Positions 32,223 to 39,340 of a stretch of 60,091 nt of DNA are shown piece after piece. This stretch comes from a virus, in the IMG/VR virus record IMGVR_UViG_3300031249_000004, positions 1 to 60,091 of that record; one strand, written 5' to 3'. The notes under the pieces are model-generated. The model had not been told where the DNA came from and ran no database searches. It worked only from the letters and a program-made list of their open reading frames with translations. How positions within the stretch are numbered: position 1 is the stretch's first letter; the number at the start of each line of letters is the position of its first letter. The translations under genes were made by a program, and so were the position numbers.

Positions 32223-32489
32223 TCAACAGGCCGAACAGCAGTCGGCGAAAACAAGCACGCGCTCCGGCTTGCTTTCGATGTCGACCAGCAGCCGCCCCAA
32301 GGTCGAGAACTCAGCCACATGGCCGAACCAGCAGTCCAACACCGGCTGCGCCTCGATCGGCAGCCTGATCAGGATCTGCACCCGATCGCCGCGGCGATGC
32401 TCACGCCGGAAGCGCCGGCCCATGGCGATCGCGATTCCGGTCCTGTCGAGCGTCGGCCGAGAACGGGCGCCATACCCGTTTGCGTTCAC
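32223..32489 (-). CDS. Hypothetical protein (88 aa)
   Basis: The start is GTG with a GTGA overlap to the upstream stop. A basic N-terminus (GRRFRREHRRGDRVQILIRL) is followed by LLVDIESKPERVLVFADCC, probably an alpha-beta fold. Unknown function. It ends before the parS-like site and terminator. Confidence 0.6.
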   Translation of the reverse strand: MNANGYGARSRPTLDRTGIAIAMGRRFRREHRRGDRVQILIRLPIEAQPVLDCWFGHVAEFSTLGRLLVDIESKPERVLVFADCCSAC

Positions 32490-32701
32490 GCTTCGGCCTT
32501 TTCGTCAGGCGCAAGCCTTCGCATGCCGCGGTTCCTCACCGAATGATCGGCGCACGGCTCGCACATCCGATAAGCGCGCTGGTCGCGCTCGGACCAGATC
32601 CTGCAAGTCGCCGGCGCGTTGCAGGGAATGTAGGTCTCGTGCGACAGCGGCGACGCCTCCTCGCACCGTCCGGGCCCAGCTCGCAGCTCCATGGCAGTCA
32701 T
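32486..32701 (-). CDS. Small cysteine-rich protein (71 aa)
   Basis: Begins MTAMELRAGPGRCEEASPL; CNAPATC and MCEPCADHSVRNRG suggest one zinc site. The ATG at 32701 overlaps the upstream stop as ATGA and is preferred over an ATG at 32725. Confidence 0.6.
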   Translation of the reverse strand: MTAMELRAGPGRCEEASPLSHETYIPCNAPATCRIWSERDQRAYRMCEPCADHSVRNRGMRRLAPDEKAEA

Positions 32702-33006
32702 ATCCTCGCGCGTTCGTCGCGCCATTCCCCGTCCGCCTTGAGCATCGCGGCGCGCCGGTTGAGCGTTTGTGCGACCGATCGAGGAATTACACTTTCGCCG
32801 CGGTGCAAAAACGCTGCGACCTCTTCGTAGAAACCGACCGACGTTATGAAACCGCCGGCGAAGAAGACGGCCGTGGCTTCTTCCATCGTCGCGATCTCAG
32901 CCAGCGCCTTGACCGGCATCAGCGTCGCCACCCGGATCACCGCCGGCGCGGCGACCAGGCCTACCAGCCCGGCAAGGAAGCGCCGGCGCGGCATGGCGAT
33001 GGTCAT
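32698..33006 (-). CDS. Small protein with twin-arginine-like signal (102 aa)
   Basis: The N-terminus PRRRFLAGLVGLVAAPAVIR resembles a TAT signal. The rest (LHRGESVIPRSVAQTLNRRA) is typical of short proteins in rhizobial prophages described only as hypothetical. Whether it is exported is not certain. Confidence 0.6.
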   Translation of the reverse strand: MTIAMPRRRFLAGLVGLVAAPAVIRVATLMPVKALAEIATMEEATAVFFAGGFITSVGFYEEVAAFLHRGESVIPRSVAQTLNRRAAMLKADGEWRDERARI

Positions 33007-33218
33007 TGTGTGAGTTGACCCGGCCTTGGCGAAAATTCACGCCTTTCGACGTGGTAGCAAAAGCCATCCCACTCCAACACCGCAATGTCCGGCTGCTCGG
33101 CCGAAATCGTCCGCAGCGGGATCCGCAGCCGCTCCACGCCGTAAAGTCGGTCGGCGTTCTTCATCGTCCATCCGACGATCTCGCCGTCGCTGGCGCTCGC
33201 GTCAGGCCACCGGCTCAT
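33003..33218 (-). CDS. Hypothetical protein (71 aa)
   Basis: MSRWPDASASDGEIVGWTMK, then VLEWDGFCYHVERREFSPR: a small alpha-beta protein, ATGA-coupled on both sides. No family. Confidence 0.6.
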   Translation of the reverse strand: MSRWPDASASDGEIVGWTMKNADRLYGVERLRIPLRTISAEQPDIAVLEWDGFCYHVERREFSPRPGQLTQ

Positions 33219-34198
33219 CCTTCCGCCGCCCCCTTCCCCGGCCGCGTCGGTCGCCGCGCCGGCGCGCTGGCGACCATCGGCCGCCGCCGCTCCCGCGCCT
33301 CGCGCCGCGCCGCAATCGCCAGCGCCTCGCGGCCGGAATAGACCCGCTCCGCCCCGGGCCCGAACAGGTCGCGCGGCTTGTCGGCGTCGGCCTCGCCGAG
33401 CCACGGGGCCAGCGCCGCCGCCGGCGGCAGCGCGGCGATGCGCTCCATTTTCCCCGACAGGGCTTCCGCCAGCGCCTCCAGCCCCTGCCGCCAGGCCAGA
33501 TATTCGGCCCGCGCGTTGACGATGGTCTGCGGGTCGGGGTCCCACTCCAGCCGGCAATAGGCCCCGCCGGGATAGAGGTCGTGGCGGATCGGCGCGCAGC
33601 GCGTCTCGACCTCGCGCTCGACTGTGCTCCCCTCGACGGTCGGCTCGCGCCAGGTCTCCTGCCGCCACACGCCAGGCTTGCCGTTCGGCGCCGCCTTGGC
33701 GAAGGGCGCCGGGCGCTCCGGCCCCAGCGCCGGCCGGCTGGCCATCCGGCCGTGAACCAAGGTCAGGTTGACGATGTTGGCGATCGCCGCGGCATAGGCG
33801 CCGTCGACGTCGACCGGCAGCCCGATGTCGAGCGCCAGCGCCTCCGGCGCCAACCGCCCCGCCATCGCCGCGGCGAGCCCGCCAATCGCCGTCTCGACCA
33901 GCAGCGCGTCTTCGTCCGGATCGCCGGTCCCGAGTCCGCTCCTGCGCGCGCCCAGCCCCGGCAGCGCGCCCGCGCCGCGTGACGACCCGCCGGTGGCGAA
34001 CGCCCCGGCGAACATCGGCGAAATCTCGGGAAAGCCGGCCGGCCACATCCACCGCCCGACCAGGCTGGCGTCGTCGCGCCGCAGATTGAGGCCCAGACGC
34101 TGCGGACCGTCGGATCCGCGTCGTCCCTCCAGCCCCTGCCCACACGCCCAACGCACGACGTCCTCGACGTCCATCAGACGCTTAGCGCCTTGAGTCAT
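33215..34198 (-). CDS. Hypothetical early protein (327 aa)
   Basis: A larger protein downstream of the replication pair. N-terminal MTQGAKRLMDVEDVVRWACG is helical; the centre has ETWREPTVEGSTVEREVETR and LYPGGAYCRLEWDPDPQTIV; the C-terminus is basic. No family recognised. ATG 34198 is taken; GTG 34234 and ATG 34174 are alternatives. Confidence 0.6.
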   Translation of the reverse strand: MTQGAKRLMDVEDVVRWACGQGLEGRRGSDGPQRLGLNLRRDDASLVGRWMWPAGFPEISPMFAGAFATGGSSRGAGALPGLGARRSGLGTGDPDEDALLVETAIGGLAAAMAGRLAPEALALDIGLPVDVDGAYAAAIANIVNLTLVHGRMASRPALGPERPAPFAKAAPNGKPGVWRQETWREPTVEGSTVEREVETRCAPIRHDLYPGGAYCRLEWDPDPQTIVNARAEYLAWRQGLEALAEALSGKMERIAALPPAAALAPWLGEADADKPRDLFGPGAERVYSGREALAIAARREARERRRPMVASAPARRPTRPGKGAAEG

Positions 34199-34275
34199 GT
34201 GCTTGCGCAGCCCCAGCCGCAATTTATGTATCACGCGACTGTGATGCGGTAAAGCGTTGAAACGCGGCGCGTTTC

Positions 34276-34860
34276 CTAGACACCCGGGTCATCGCCCCCG
34301 CCCCGCTCCGCCGCCGGCTCGCCTTTCGGCCGCAGCCCGATCGCCCGCAGCGCCAGCGGCGACAGCGCGCACGGACGGCCGGAATAGTCGGGCGGCGCCG
34401 CGTCGACGGCGCCCGCCGCGGATCCGCCGAGCAGATCGGGGTAGCGCCCCTCCAGATCCTCGCGGCTCGGCCGCGCCGCGGCGTCGCCCGGCGGCGGCAG
34501 CGCCTGGCGCTCGCGCGCTCGCGCCTCGGCCCGCGCCGCCGCGTAGATCGGTTCCATCTCGCGTTCGCAGGCGCTGCGGATCTCCGCCACCGTCGGCAGC
34601 CATTGCGACCAGCCGGCGATTCCGATGCGCGGATCGGCCACCCGCCGCACGACGGATTCGGGATAGCCGCCGAGAATGGCGGCGATCGCCCGGACGTAGA
34701 TCTCCGCGTCCTCGGCCTCGCCCTTACGATAGCAACCGAGGACGATTCTCGCGCTCTCGCTGGCGATCGCGGGCGAGCAGTTCGCCAACGGACGGCGGGA
34801 TGGGTCCGAAGACGACGCGCCCGCTGGCGACGTCGTCGCAAAGGCGCTTAGCGGCCGCAT
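34276..34860 (-). CDS. Replication accessory protein, possible helicase loader (194 aa)
   Basis: The conserved-looking core SARIVLGCYRKGEAEDAEIY and ILGGYPESVVRRVADPRIGI is followed by WSQWLPTVAEIRSACEREM, which is seen downstream of phage replication initiators. In lambda terms it takes the place of P. The ATG at 34860 implies a 137-base overlap with the initiator gene; a TTG at 34788 is a shorter alternative. Confidence 0.6.
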   Translation of the reverse strand: MRPLSAFATTSPAGASSSDPSRRPLANCSPAIASESARIVLGCYRKGEAEDAEIYVRAIAAILGGYPESVVRRVADPRIGIAGWSQWLPTVAEIRSACEREMEPIYAAARAEARARERQALPPPGDAAARPSREDLEGRYPDLLGGSAAGAVDAAPPDYSGRPCALSPLALRAIGLRPKGEPAAERGGGDDPGV

Positions 34861-35788
34861 GGACAGATTTCTCCGGATTTGGTTGAGGATTGGCCGAATT
34901 GAACGCCGTCGGGCTCAGCAGCCGCATCACCAGCGCGATTGGGTCCTTGGTGCCGTGTTCGCGGGCCCGCCGAATGGCGTCGAGAACGCGCAATGGGTCG
35001 CCGCGGGCCAGCTTCAACGCTCGACCGATGACGCTGCGCGCCGCCCGGTCCGGCGCGCCCATCGCCCGCATGTGATCGAGCCCTTCGGCCCACAGCCGCT
35101 CGGTCGGATCGGCCGGATATTCCGGGTTTTCGACCAAGGCGATGCGCGGCGCGGGCGACGCCCTGGCGTCCGAAGCGTCAGCTTCGGAACCTTCTTCCTT
35201 CCTCCTTCCTCCTTCCTCCTCCCTCTGAGGCGAAAGTACGGAACTCAGGCCACTTGAAGCGGCCTCAGTTCCGTACTGAGGCGAGTTGAAGGGTGGAATG
35301 GCGTCAGGCGCCGGCGCCTCGAGCGGCAGCTCGGGGGCAAAAGCCTCTACGCCCTCATCCGCCTCGCCATCCCGCCGCGGCGCGTCGCCGGCGGCGGCGC
35401 GGGCGGCCGTCCCGGCGTTCGGCCGCGCGCCGTGGTCGAAGCCGGCGTAGGCCCGCGTCTCGTCGGTGAACGGATAGAGATCGACCGGCTTCTTCGGCCG
35501 CTGGAAACGGACGAAATTGCGGATCACGCCGATCAGCCGCCCGTCGATGCGGAACTGCCGGATAAAATTGAGCCGCGCCAGCGCGTCGAGCAGCTCGGCG
35601 ATGTCGAACGGCGCGGCCGGCAGAACCCGCGCTTTCAGCGTCAGCGGCTTCCATTCGAAATGGCCGGCGTCGTCGGCCTGGCACCACAGGCCGATCAGCA
35701 GCGCCACCGCCGCCGGTTGCTCGATCGTTAATTGCATGAAGGCTTCGTCGGTGAACAGGCCCGGATGGACCGACCGTATGCGCGCCAT
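34724..35788 (-). CDS. Replication initiator, lambda O-like organisation (354 aa)
   Basis: Residues 1-110 form a DNA-binding domain seen in phage replisome organisers (MARIRSVHPGLFTDEAFMQL; VALLIGLWCQADDAGHFEWK; LDALARLNFIRQFRIDGRLI). A disordered linker (about 115-240, Glu/Arg/Ala-rich) is encoded by a stretch with a pyrimidine tract, iterons and an inverted repeat, a candidate origin. The C-terminal part (YPADPTERLWAEGLDHMRAM) resembles the region that binds the helicase machinery. ATG 35788; a TTG upstream is not used. Confidence 0.78.
   Translation of the reverse strand: MARIRSVHPGLFTDEAFMQLTIEQPAAVALLIGLWCQADDAGHFEWKPLTLKARVLPAAPFDIAELLDALARLNFIRQFRIDGRLIGVIRNFVRFQRPKKPVDLYPFTDETRAYAGFDHGARPNAGTAARAAAGDAPRRDGEADEGVEAFAPELPLEAPAPDAIPPFNSPQYGTEAASSGLSSVLSPQREEEGGRRKEEGSEADASDARASPAPRIALVENPEYPADPTERLWAEGLDHMRAMGAPDRAARSVIGRALKLARGDPLRVLDAIRRAREHGTKDPIALVMRLLSPTAFNSANPQPNPEKSVHAAAKRLCDDVASGRVVFGPIPPSVGELLARDRQRERENRPRLLS
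35170..35291. other. Candidate replication origin inside the initiator gene
   Basis: It holds a 7-bp hairpin CCGAAGC-GTCA-GCTTCGG (35170-35187), a 37-base pure pyrimidine tract (35190-35226), a 17-bp inverted repeat with one mismatch (35235-35251 and 35261-35277), and two 16-base direct repeats CTSAGGCSASTTGAAG (35244-35259, 35276-35291; 13 of 16 identical) with a partial third at 35225. It encodes the protein's disordered linker, the same place as the lambda origin in gene O. Confidence 0.6.
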
Positions 35789-35833
35789 AAAAACCCCCAA
35801 ACCCAAACGCCGCGCCGCCGAGCGCGGTTCTTG

Positions 35834-36175
35834 TCAGTCCAAATGCGCCAACGCCGCCCGTTCGACCGCCCAGTCGCGCCAATGCGCGATATGGCCGGCC
35901 TCGATCCCGACGCTCGCCGCAACGTCGTCGGTCAGTCCGAGATAAAGGAAGCTTTCGAGCGCCCGCTCGATTGCGCTGGGCGCGCAGCTCAGCGTGAAGG
36001 CGACGTCATGCGCGTCGATCAGGAAGAAGCCGTCGGCGTTGCGGCTCAGCGCCGAATCGAGCGCCCGCCGCAGCACATAGGCGCAGCGCTCGATCCGCTG
36101 GCCGCTGAGCGCGGCCGCCTGCGCCAGCTCCGGTAGCTTGATCAGCGAAATCCCGCCGCGCGTCCAGACGTTCAT
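35834..36175 (-). CDS. Hypothetical protein (113 aa)
   Basis: MNVWTRGGISLIKLPELAQA, then IERCAYVLRRALDSALSRNA: a helical protein just before the initiator. ATGA-coupled to the papain-like gene. May assist replication; unknown. Confidence 0.62.
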   Translation of the reverse strand: MNVWTRGGISLIKLPELAQAAALSGQRIERCAYVLRRALDSALSRNADGFFLIDAHDVAFTLSCAPSAIERALESFLYLGLTDDVAASVGIEAGHIAHWRDWAVERAALAHLD

Positions 36176-36720
36176 GCCGGCGCTCCCGCAGTCTGAGCGC
36201 CGTCGGTCGCCATCGCCGCTGCTCTCGGCCGCTCGATTTCGACGCCATGCGTCACATGCCAACGCCCGTTGGCGTGCGGCTCGCACTCGCGCAAGATCCA
36301 AGGAACGAGGCGCTCGCGCCAGACGTCGAAGGCGCACCAGCCCGTGCCGTTGTCGACCGCGTTGACGTCGAAGACGCCGAGCGACTCGCGCCGCCACGCG
36401 CCGACCCAATGCGTATGGCGATAGCGCGCCCGCAGCGGCACGCCCGGCGCGGTCCACGGCCCTTCCCACTGGATGCGCGCCAGGCCGTACGTCGGGAAAT
36501 GCGGTCCGATCTTGCGCCAGCGGCAACCGATTTCGTCGAGCGCGGCGAACATCAGCGTCGGGTTGGCATAACCCTTGCGCTCGAAGTCGCCGAGGAACGG
36601 CCGGATTTCATCGAGCGTCACGCCGATCATCGCCGCCAGCGCGCCGGGCCCGCAATTGGCGCCCCATGCCGCGTTGGCGCGCTGCATTTCCGCCGCCGCA
36701 ATCGGTCGCGGTCCGATCAT
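36172..36720 (-). CDS. Predicted papain-like/C39-like cysteine protein (182 aa)
   Basis: The N-terminal ANCGPGALAAMIGVTLDEIR matches the NCGPxAL active-site loop of C39/papain-like folds, with the Cys as nucleophile. HTHWVGAWRRE supplies a His, and VFDVNAVDNGTGW an Asp/Asn. The size and order fit a single-domain papain-like enzyme or a catalytically changed relative. No signal peptide, so a cytoplasmic role is likely. It lies between the Dam-type methylase and the replication genes. Confidence 0.62.
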   Translation of the reverse strand: MIGPRPIAAAEMQRANAAWGANCGPGALAAMIGVTLDEIRPFLGDFERKGYANPTLMFAALDEIGCRWRKIGPHFPTYGLARIQWEGPWTAPGVPLRARYRHTHWVGAWRRESLGVFDVNAVDNGTGWCAFDVWRERLVPWILRECEPHANGRWHVTHGVEIERPRAAAMATDGAQTAGAPA

Positions 36721-37583
36721 GCCGCGCCTCCGTCGAACAGCGAGCCCTGCGCCAGGCCGCGCGCCGCCGCCGGATTGAGCCACAGCACCTCGACGCGCGG
36801 ACGCCCGCCGTCGGCCATCGCCTCGCGGGTGAAGCGCCGCCAGCCTGGCAAGGCGTCTTCGTAGAGTGGCGACGGATAGGCGGAGAGCGCGACCAGGCCT
36901 TTCAGCGCCCCCAGCCCGGCGAGCAACGCCTGATGCGCAGCATCGTCGAGCTCATAGCGATAGCCGTGCATTGTCCCCCTGCCGCCGCCGAGCGACGAGC
37001 GCGTCGCCAGCACGTAGGGCGGATCGACATAGAACAGCGTCTGCGGCGTGTCGTAGCGCGCGATGATCTCCTGCGCGTCGCGCTGCTCGATCACCGTGCC
37101 GAGCAGCCGCCGGGTGAAAAAGGGAATGCAGGCGGCGTAGGAGGCCCAGCTCTGCGCCGGCAGGCTGTCGCCGCGGCCGCCGCCGAGCGCGGCGCGAAAC
37201 CCGGTGCGGCAGCGCCGCGTCACGCTGTCGGTGCCGTGTCCCATGAAGCTCAGCACGATCGTCTTGCGCGCCGCGTCGATTTCGTCGATCGCCGGCGCGT
37301 AGCTGTCCTCGAACTCTTCCCTAGCGAACGGGGTCAGCTCGAGCCGGCGGTGCAGCTCGCTCGCCGCCGCCGGATCCCGCAAGACGCGAAACACGTCGAC
37401 CACAGCGCCGTCGAGGTCGTTGTAGCATTCGGCGGCGATCGCCGGCTTGCGCAGCAGCACGCTGGCGCCCCCGCCGAACGGTTCGACGTAGATGGTGTGG
37501 GTCGGCAGATGGGCGATGATCCACGGCGCCAGCCGCCACTTGCCGCCATGCCATCTTACCGCGGGCCGCATCGGCGCGTTCAT
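36717..37583 (-). CDS. DNA adenine methylase, D12 (Dam) class (288 aa)
   Basis: Motif I reads VRWHGGKWRLAPWIIAHLP and VEPFGGGASVLLRKP; the catalytic motif IV is DPPY (residues about 190-193, LFYVDPPYVLATRSSLGG). The family makes N6-methyladenine, often for protection against host restriction. The target sequence cannot be read. ATGA-coupled on both sides. Confidence 0.9.
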   Translation of the reverse strand: MNAPMRPAVRWHGGKWRLAPWIIAHLPTHTIYVEPFGGGASVLLRKPAIAAECYNDLDGAVVDVFRVLRDPAAASELHRRLELTPFAREEFEDSYAPAIDEIDAARKTIVLSFMGHGTDSVTRRCRTGFRAALGGGRGDSLPAQSWASYAACIPFFTRRLLGTVIEQRDAQEIIARYDTPQTLFYVDPPYVLATRSSLGGGRGTMHGYRYELDDAAHQALLAGLGALKGLVALSAYPSPLYEDALPGWRRFTREAMADGGRPRVEVLWLNPAAARGLAQGSLFDGGAA

Positions 37584-37936
37584 GCCGCGCCTCCGCGGAT
37601 GCGCGCCATTAGCGTGGCGCGATCGATCTCGCCGGCGGCGAAGGCGCGCGCCGCGCGCATCACCAGGTCGGCGTGCAGCGCCGCGTTATGCGCCGCGAGC
37701 GGCACGAGCCGCATCGTCGCCGGCCGCGCGGCGGCGCGCCGCGTCTCAGTGCGTTGCGCCGCGCGCCGCTCCTTGACCCGCTCGCATTGCGCCCCGCGCT
37801 CGCCGTGCTCGTCGAGCAGCCAGCGGACGGTCGCCAGCGCCTTGCCGAAATGGCTCGCCAGCTGCTCCGGCGACCAGCCGCGCCGTCGCAGATCGCGGCA
37901 TTCCACATGCCAGGCCGGCGGCGCGCTACGCGACAT
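37580..37936 (-). CDS. Small HTH protein (118 aa)
   Basis: MSRSAPPAWHVECRDLRRRG, then WSPEQLASHFGKALATVRWL, looks like a helix-turn-helix; the tail is Arg/Ala-rich. It starts within the 3' end of the upstream gene. A DNA-binding role is likely, target unknown. Confidence 0.6.
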   Translation of the reverse strand: MSRSAPPAWHVECRDLRRRGWSPEQLASHFGKALATVRWLLDEHGERGAQCERVKERRAAQRTETRRAAARPATMRLVPLAAHNAALHADLVMRAARAFAAGEIDRATLMARIRGGAA

Positions 37937-38660
37937 GGACGGCCTCCGCGGCTTCAAGACTCGCTTCTGCGATCGCTGGCGCGTCCGACTCGCGGGCGAA
38001 CGCCGCTCTGGCTCGCAGCGCCGCGCAAACCGCCCGGTCGACCTCGCGGCCGTTCATCAACTCGGCGCAGGCCTCGGCGAGATTGAAATGCGTCGTCCGC
38101 CGATTTGGCTCGGCAATCCGATGGGCCGAGGCGATGGCGACGAGCTCGTCGCGATGCAGGATGTCGAGCATGCGGCGCGGCCATGGCTGCGAACTGTGAA
38201 CCGGCTTGTAGCCGCACGTCAGCGTCCCCACTTCGGCGTCAACAGTCCAGGTCCAGACGCCCCCCGGCCCGACGCGCTGAATCGCCGCCTGCGCCGCGGT
38301 ATATTGTGGCTGCGAGCCGACGTAGCGCCGCCCTTCGAGGGTTCGAACGACCTCGCGCCACGGGAGGTCCTCGTTCCACTTCGGCGCCAGCGCAACGATC
38401 AGCAGATGCGACACCGGCGCGAAGGCGCGCAGCTGCGCCTCCAAGCGGTCGGCGACGTCCCGGCTCGATTTGATTTCGAGCGCCACGAGCTCCGTCTCCG
38501 TCACCGCCGCGAGATCGATGCGGTTCTGCGCGTAACGGGTCGGCAGCTCGTGGATAATCCGCGCTGTCGGCCACAGCTCGCGCAGTTTCGCGGCGCACAG
38601 CGCCCGCATCGCCAGTTCTTCGCTGGAGCGATTGCGGAAGGACGATAGCGGCGCGGTCAT
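37926..38660 (-). CDS. sce7726-type PD-(D/E)XK nuclease-like protein (244 aa)
   Basis: The core NRIDLAAVTETELVALEIKS has the D...E-x-K arrangement, followed by RDVADRLEAQLRAFAPVSHL. This matches sce7726-family proteins seen in phages and their islands. It may trim or repair DNA during replication. Its ATG overlaps the upstream stop as ATGA. Confidence 0.75.
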   Translation of the reverse strand: MTAPLSSFRNRSSEELAMRALCAAKLRELWPTARIIHELPTRYAQNRIDLAAVTETELVALEIKSSRDVADRLEAQLRAFAPVSHLLIVALAPKWNEDLPWREVVRTLEGRRYVGSQPQYTAAQAAIQRVGPGGVWTWTVDAEVGTLTCGYKPVHSSQPWPRRMLDILHRDELVAIASAHRIAEPNRRTTHFNLAEACAELMNGREVDRAVCAALRARAAFARESDAPAIAEASLEAAEAVHVA

Positions 38661-38899
38661 GCGCGCCCCCGTTGTTCGTCACAGAGCGCCGTCGACCTCT
38701 TGGATGATCCCCCTTCCGCGCTCGGGTACCCGTCAAGGGGCCGAAAGCCCGTCGAGAGACGGGCGTCTCCCGACGCCCTTTTGGCCCGCCTGCGGCGGCG
38801 CGCCGAAAGGCGCGCCCTTGACGGGTAGCCGAGCGCGGAACAAAGAGGCTGCCAAGAGGTCGACGGCGCGGTCCGTCGGATGCGCGGTGATCTCGTCAT
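38657..38899 (-). CDS. Reading frame largely made of a palindromic element (80 aa)
   Basis: It is ATGA-coupled at both ends (38899 and 38657), yet about 62 of 80 residues are encoded by the 184-bp palindrome at 38686-38869, giving a very Arg/Ser-rich product (RARLSARRRRRAKRASGDAR). Either a palindrome inserted in frame into a small gene or the frame is open by chance. Confidence 0.4.
   Translation of the reverse strand: MTRSPRIRRTAPSTSWQPLCSALGYPSRARLSARRRRRAKRASGDARLSTGFRPLDGYPSAEGGSSKRSTALCDEQRGRA
38686..38869. repeat. 184-bp nested palindromic element with GNRA-capped hairpins
   Basis: Outer arms 38686-38738 and 38816-38869 pair over 18, 12 and 12 bp (one G/C mismatch) with a 10/11-base internal loop. 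Inside are two perfect hairpins: GCCCGTC-GAGA-GACGGGC (38747-38764) and GGCGCGCC-GAAA-GGCGCGCC (38797-38816), both with GNRA tetraloops; a third weaker stem lies at 38786-38798. The structure could work as DNA (MITE, origin) or RNA. Confidence 0.8.
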
Positions 38900-39060
38900 G
38901 GCGGCGCTCCCACGCCAACCAGGCTCATGACCGCCGCGACCGCGCAGGCGATCGCCAGCGCGCCCGATGAGAACACGCCGATCGCCGAGCCATCCTTGGC
39001 TTCGGCCCATGTCGCCAGCGCCAAGCCGGCGGCGACGGCAATCCAGATCGTTGTCACCAT
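38896..39060 (-). CDS. Small membrane protein (54 aa)
   Basis: Two hydrophobic segments: IWIAVAAGLALATWAEA and ALAIACAVAAVMSLVGVG. ATG overlaps the stop of the next upstream gene and its TGA overlaps the following ATG. Confidence 0.6.
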   Translation of the reverse strand: MVTTIWIAVAAGLALATWAEAKDGSAIGVFSSGALAIACAVAAVMSLVGVGAPP

Positions 39061-39197
39061 AGCCCTGCTCCCGCGCCAGCAAAAAAACCCGCCGCAATCG
39101 CGCAGCGCGCGCCAGCCGCATAGCGGCGAAGCCCGAAGGCCTTCACCGCCGCTGCGGTCTCGCCGACCGCCATCACAACAAAGAATGCGATCGTCAT
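39054..39197 (-). CDS. Small membrane protein (47 aa)
   Basis: MTIAFFVVMAVGETAAAVKA and a second hydrophobic stretch (CAIAAGFFAGAGAGLW). ATGA-coupled upstream; its stop lies just within the next gene. Unknown function. Confidence 0.55.
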   Translation of the reverse strand: MTIAFFVVMAVGETAAAVKAFGLRRYAAGARCAIAAGFFAGAGAGLW

Positions 39198-39340
39198 GGC
39201 CACATCCCCGCCGCTTGCGCCGCGCACAGGCCGGCGAGTGCGCCGCTGATCGCCGCCATGCCGTCGCGGCGATCCCGCAGCATGGCCAAGACCAGCACGG
39301 CGTTGGCGCAGGCGAGCGCGGCGAAAACGGCCGTCGTCAT
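39194..39340 (-). CDS. Small membrane protein (48 aa)
   Basis: MTTAVFAALACANAVLVLAM, a charged turn RDRRDG, then AAISGALAGLCAAQAAGM: a helical hairpin in the membrane. ATGA-coupled to both neighbours. Confidence 0.58.
   Translation of the reverse strand: MTTAVFAALACANAVLVLAMLRDRRDGMAAISGALAGLCAAQAAGMWP

Noticed and set aside
35190-35226. The pyrimidine tract as a sequencing artefact
   Set aside because: The reading frame stays open through it and encodes a plausible charged linker, so length errors are unlikely.
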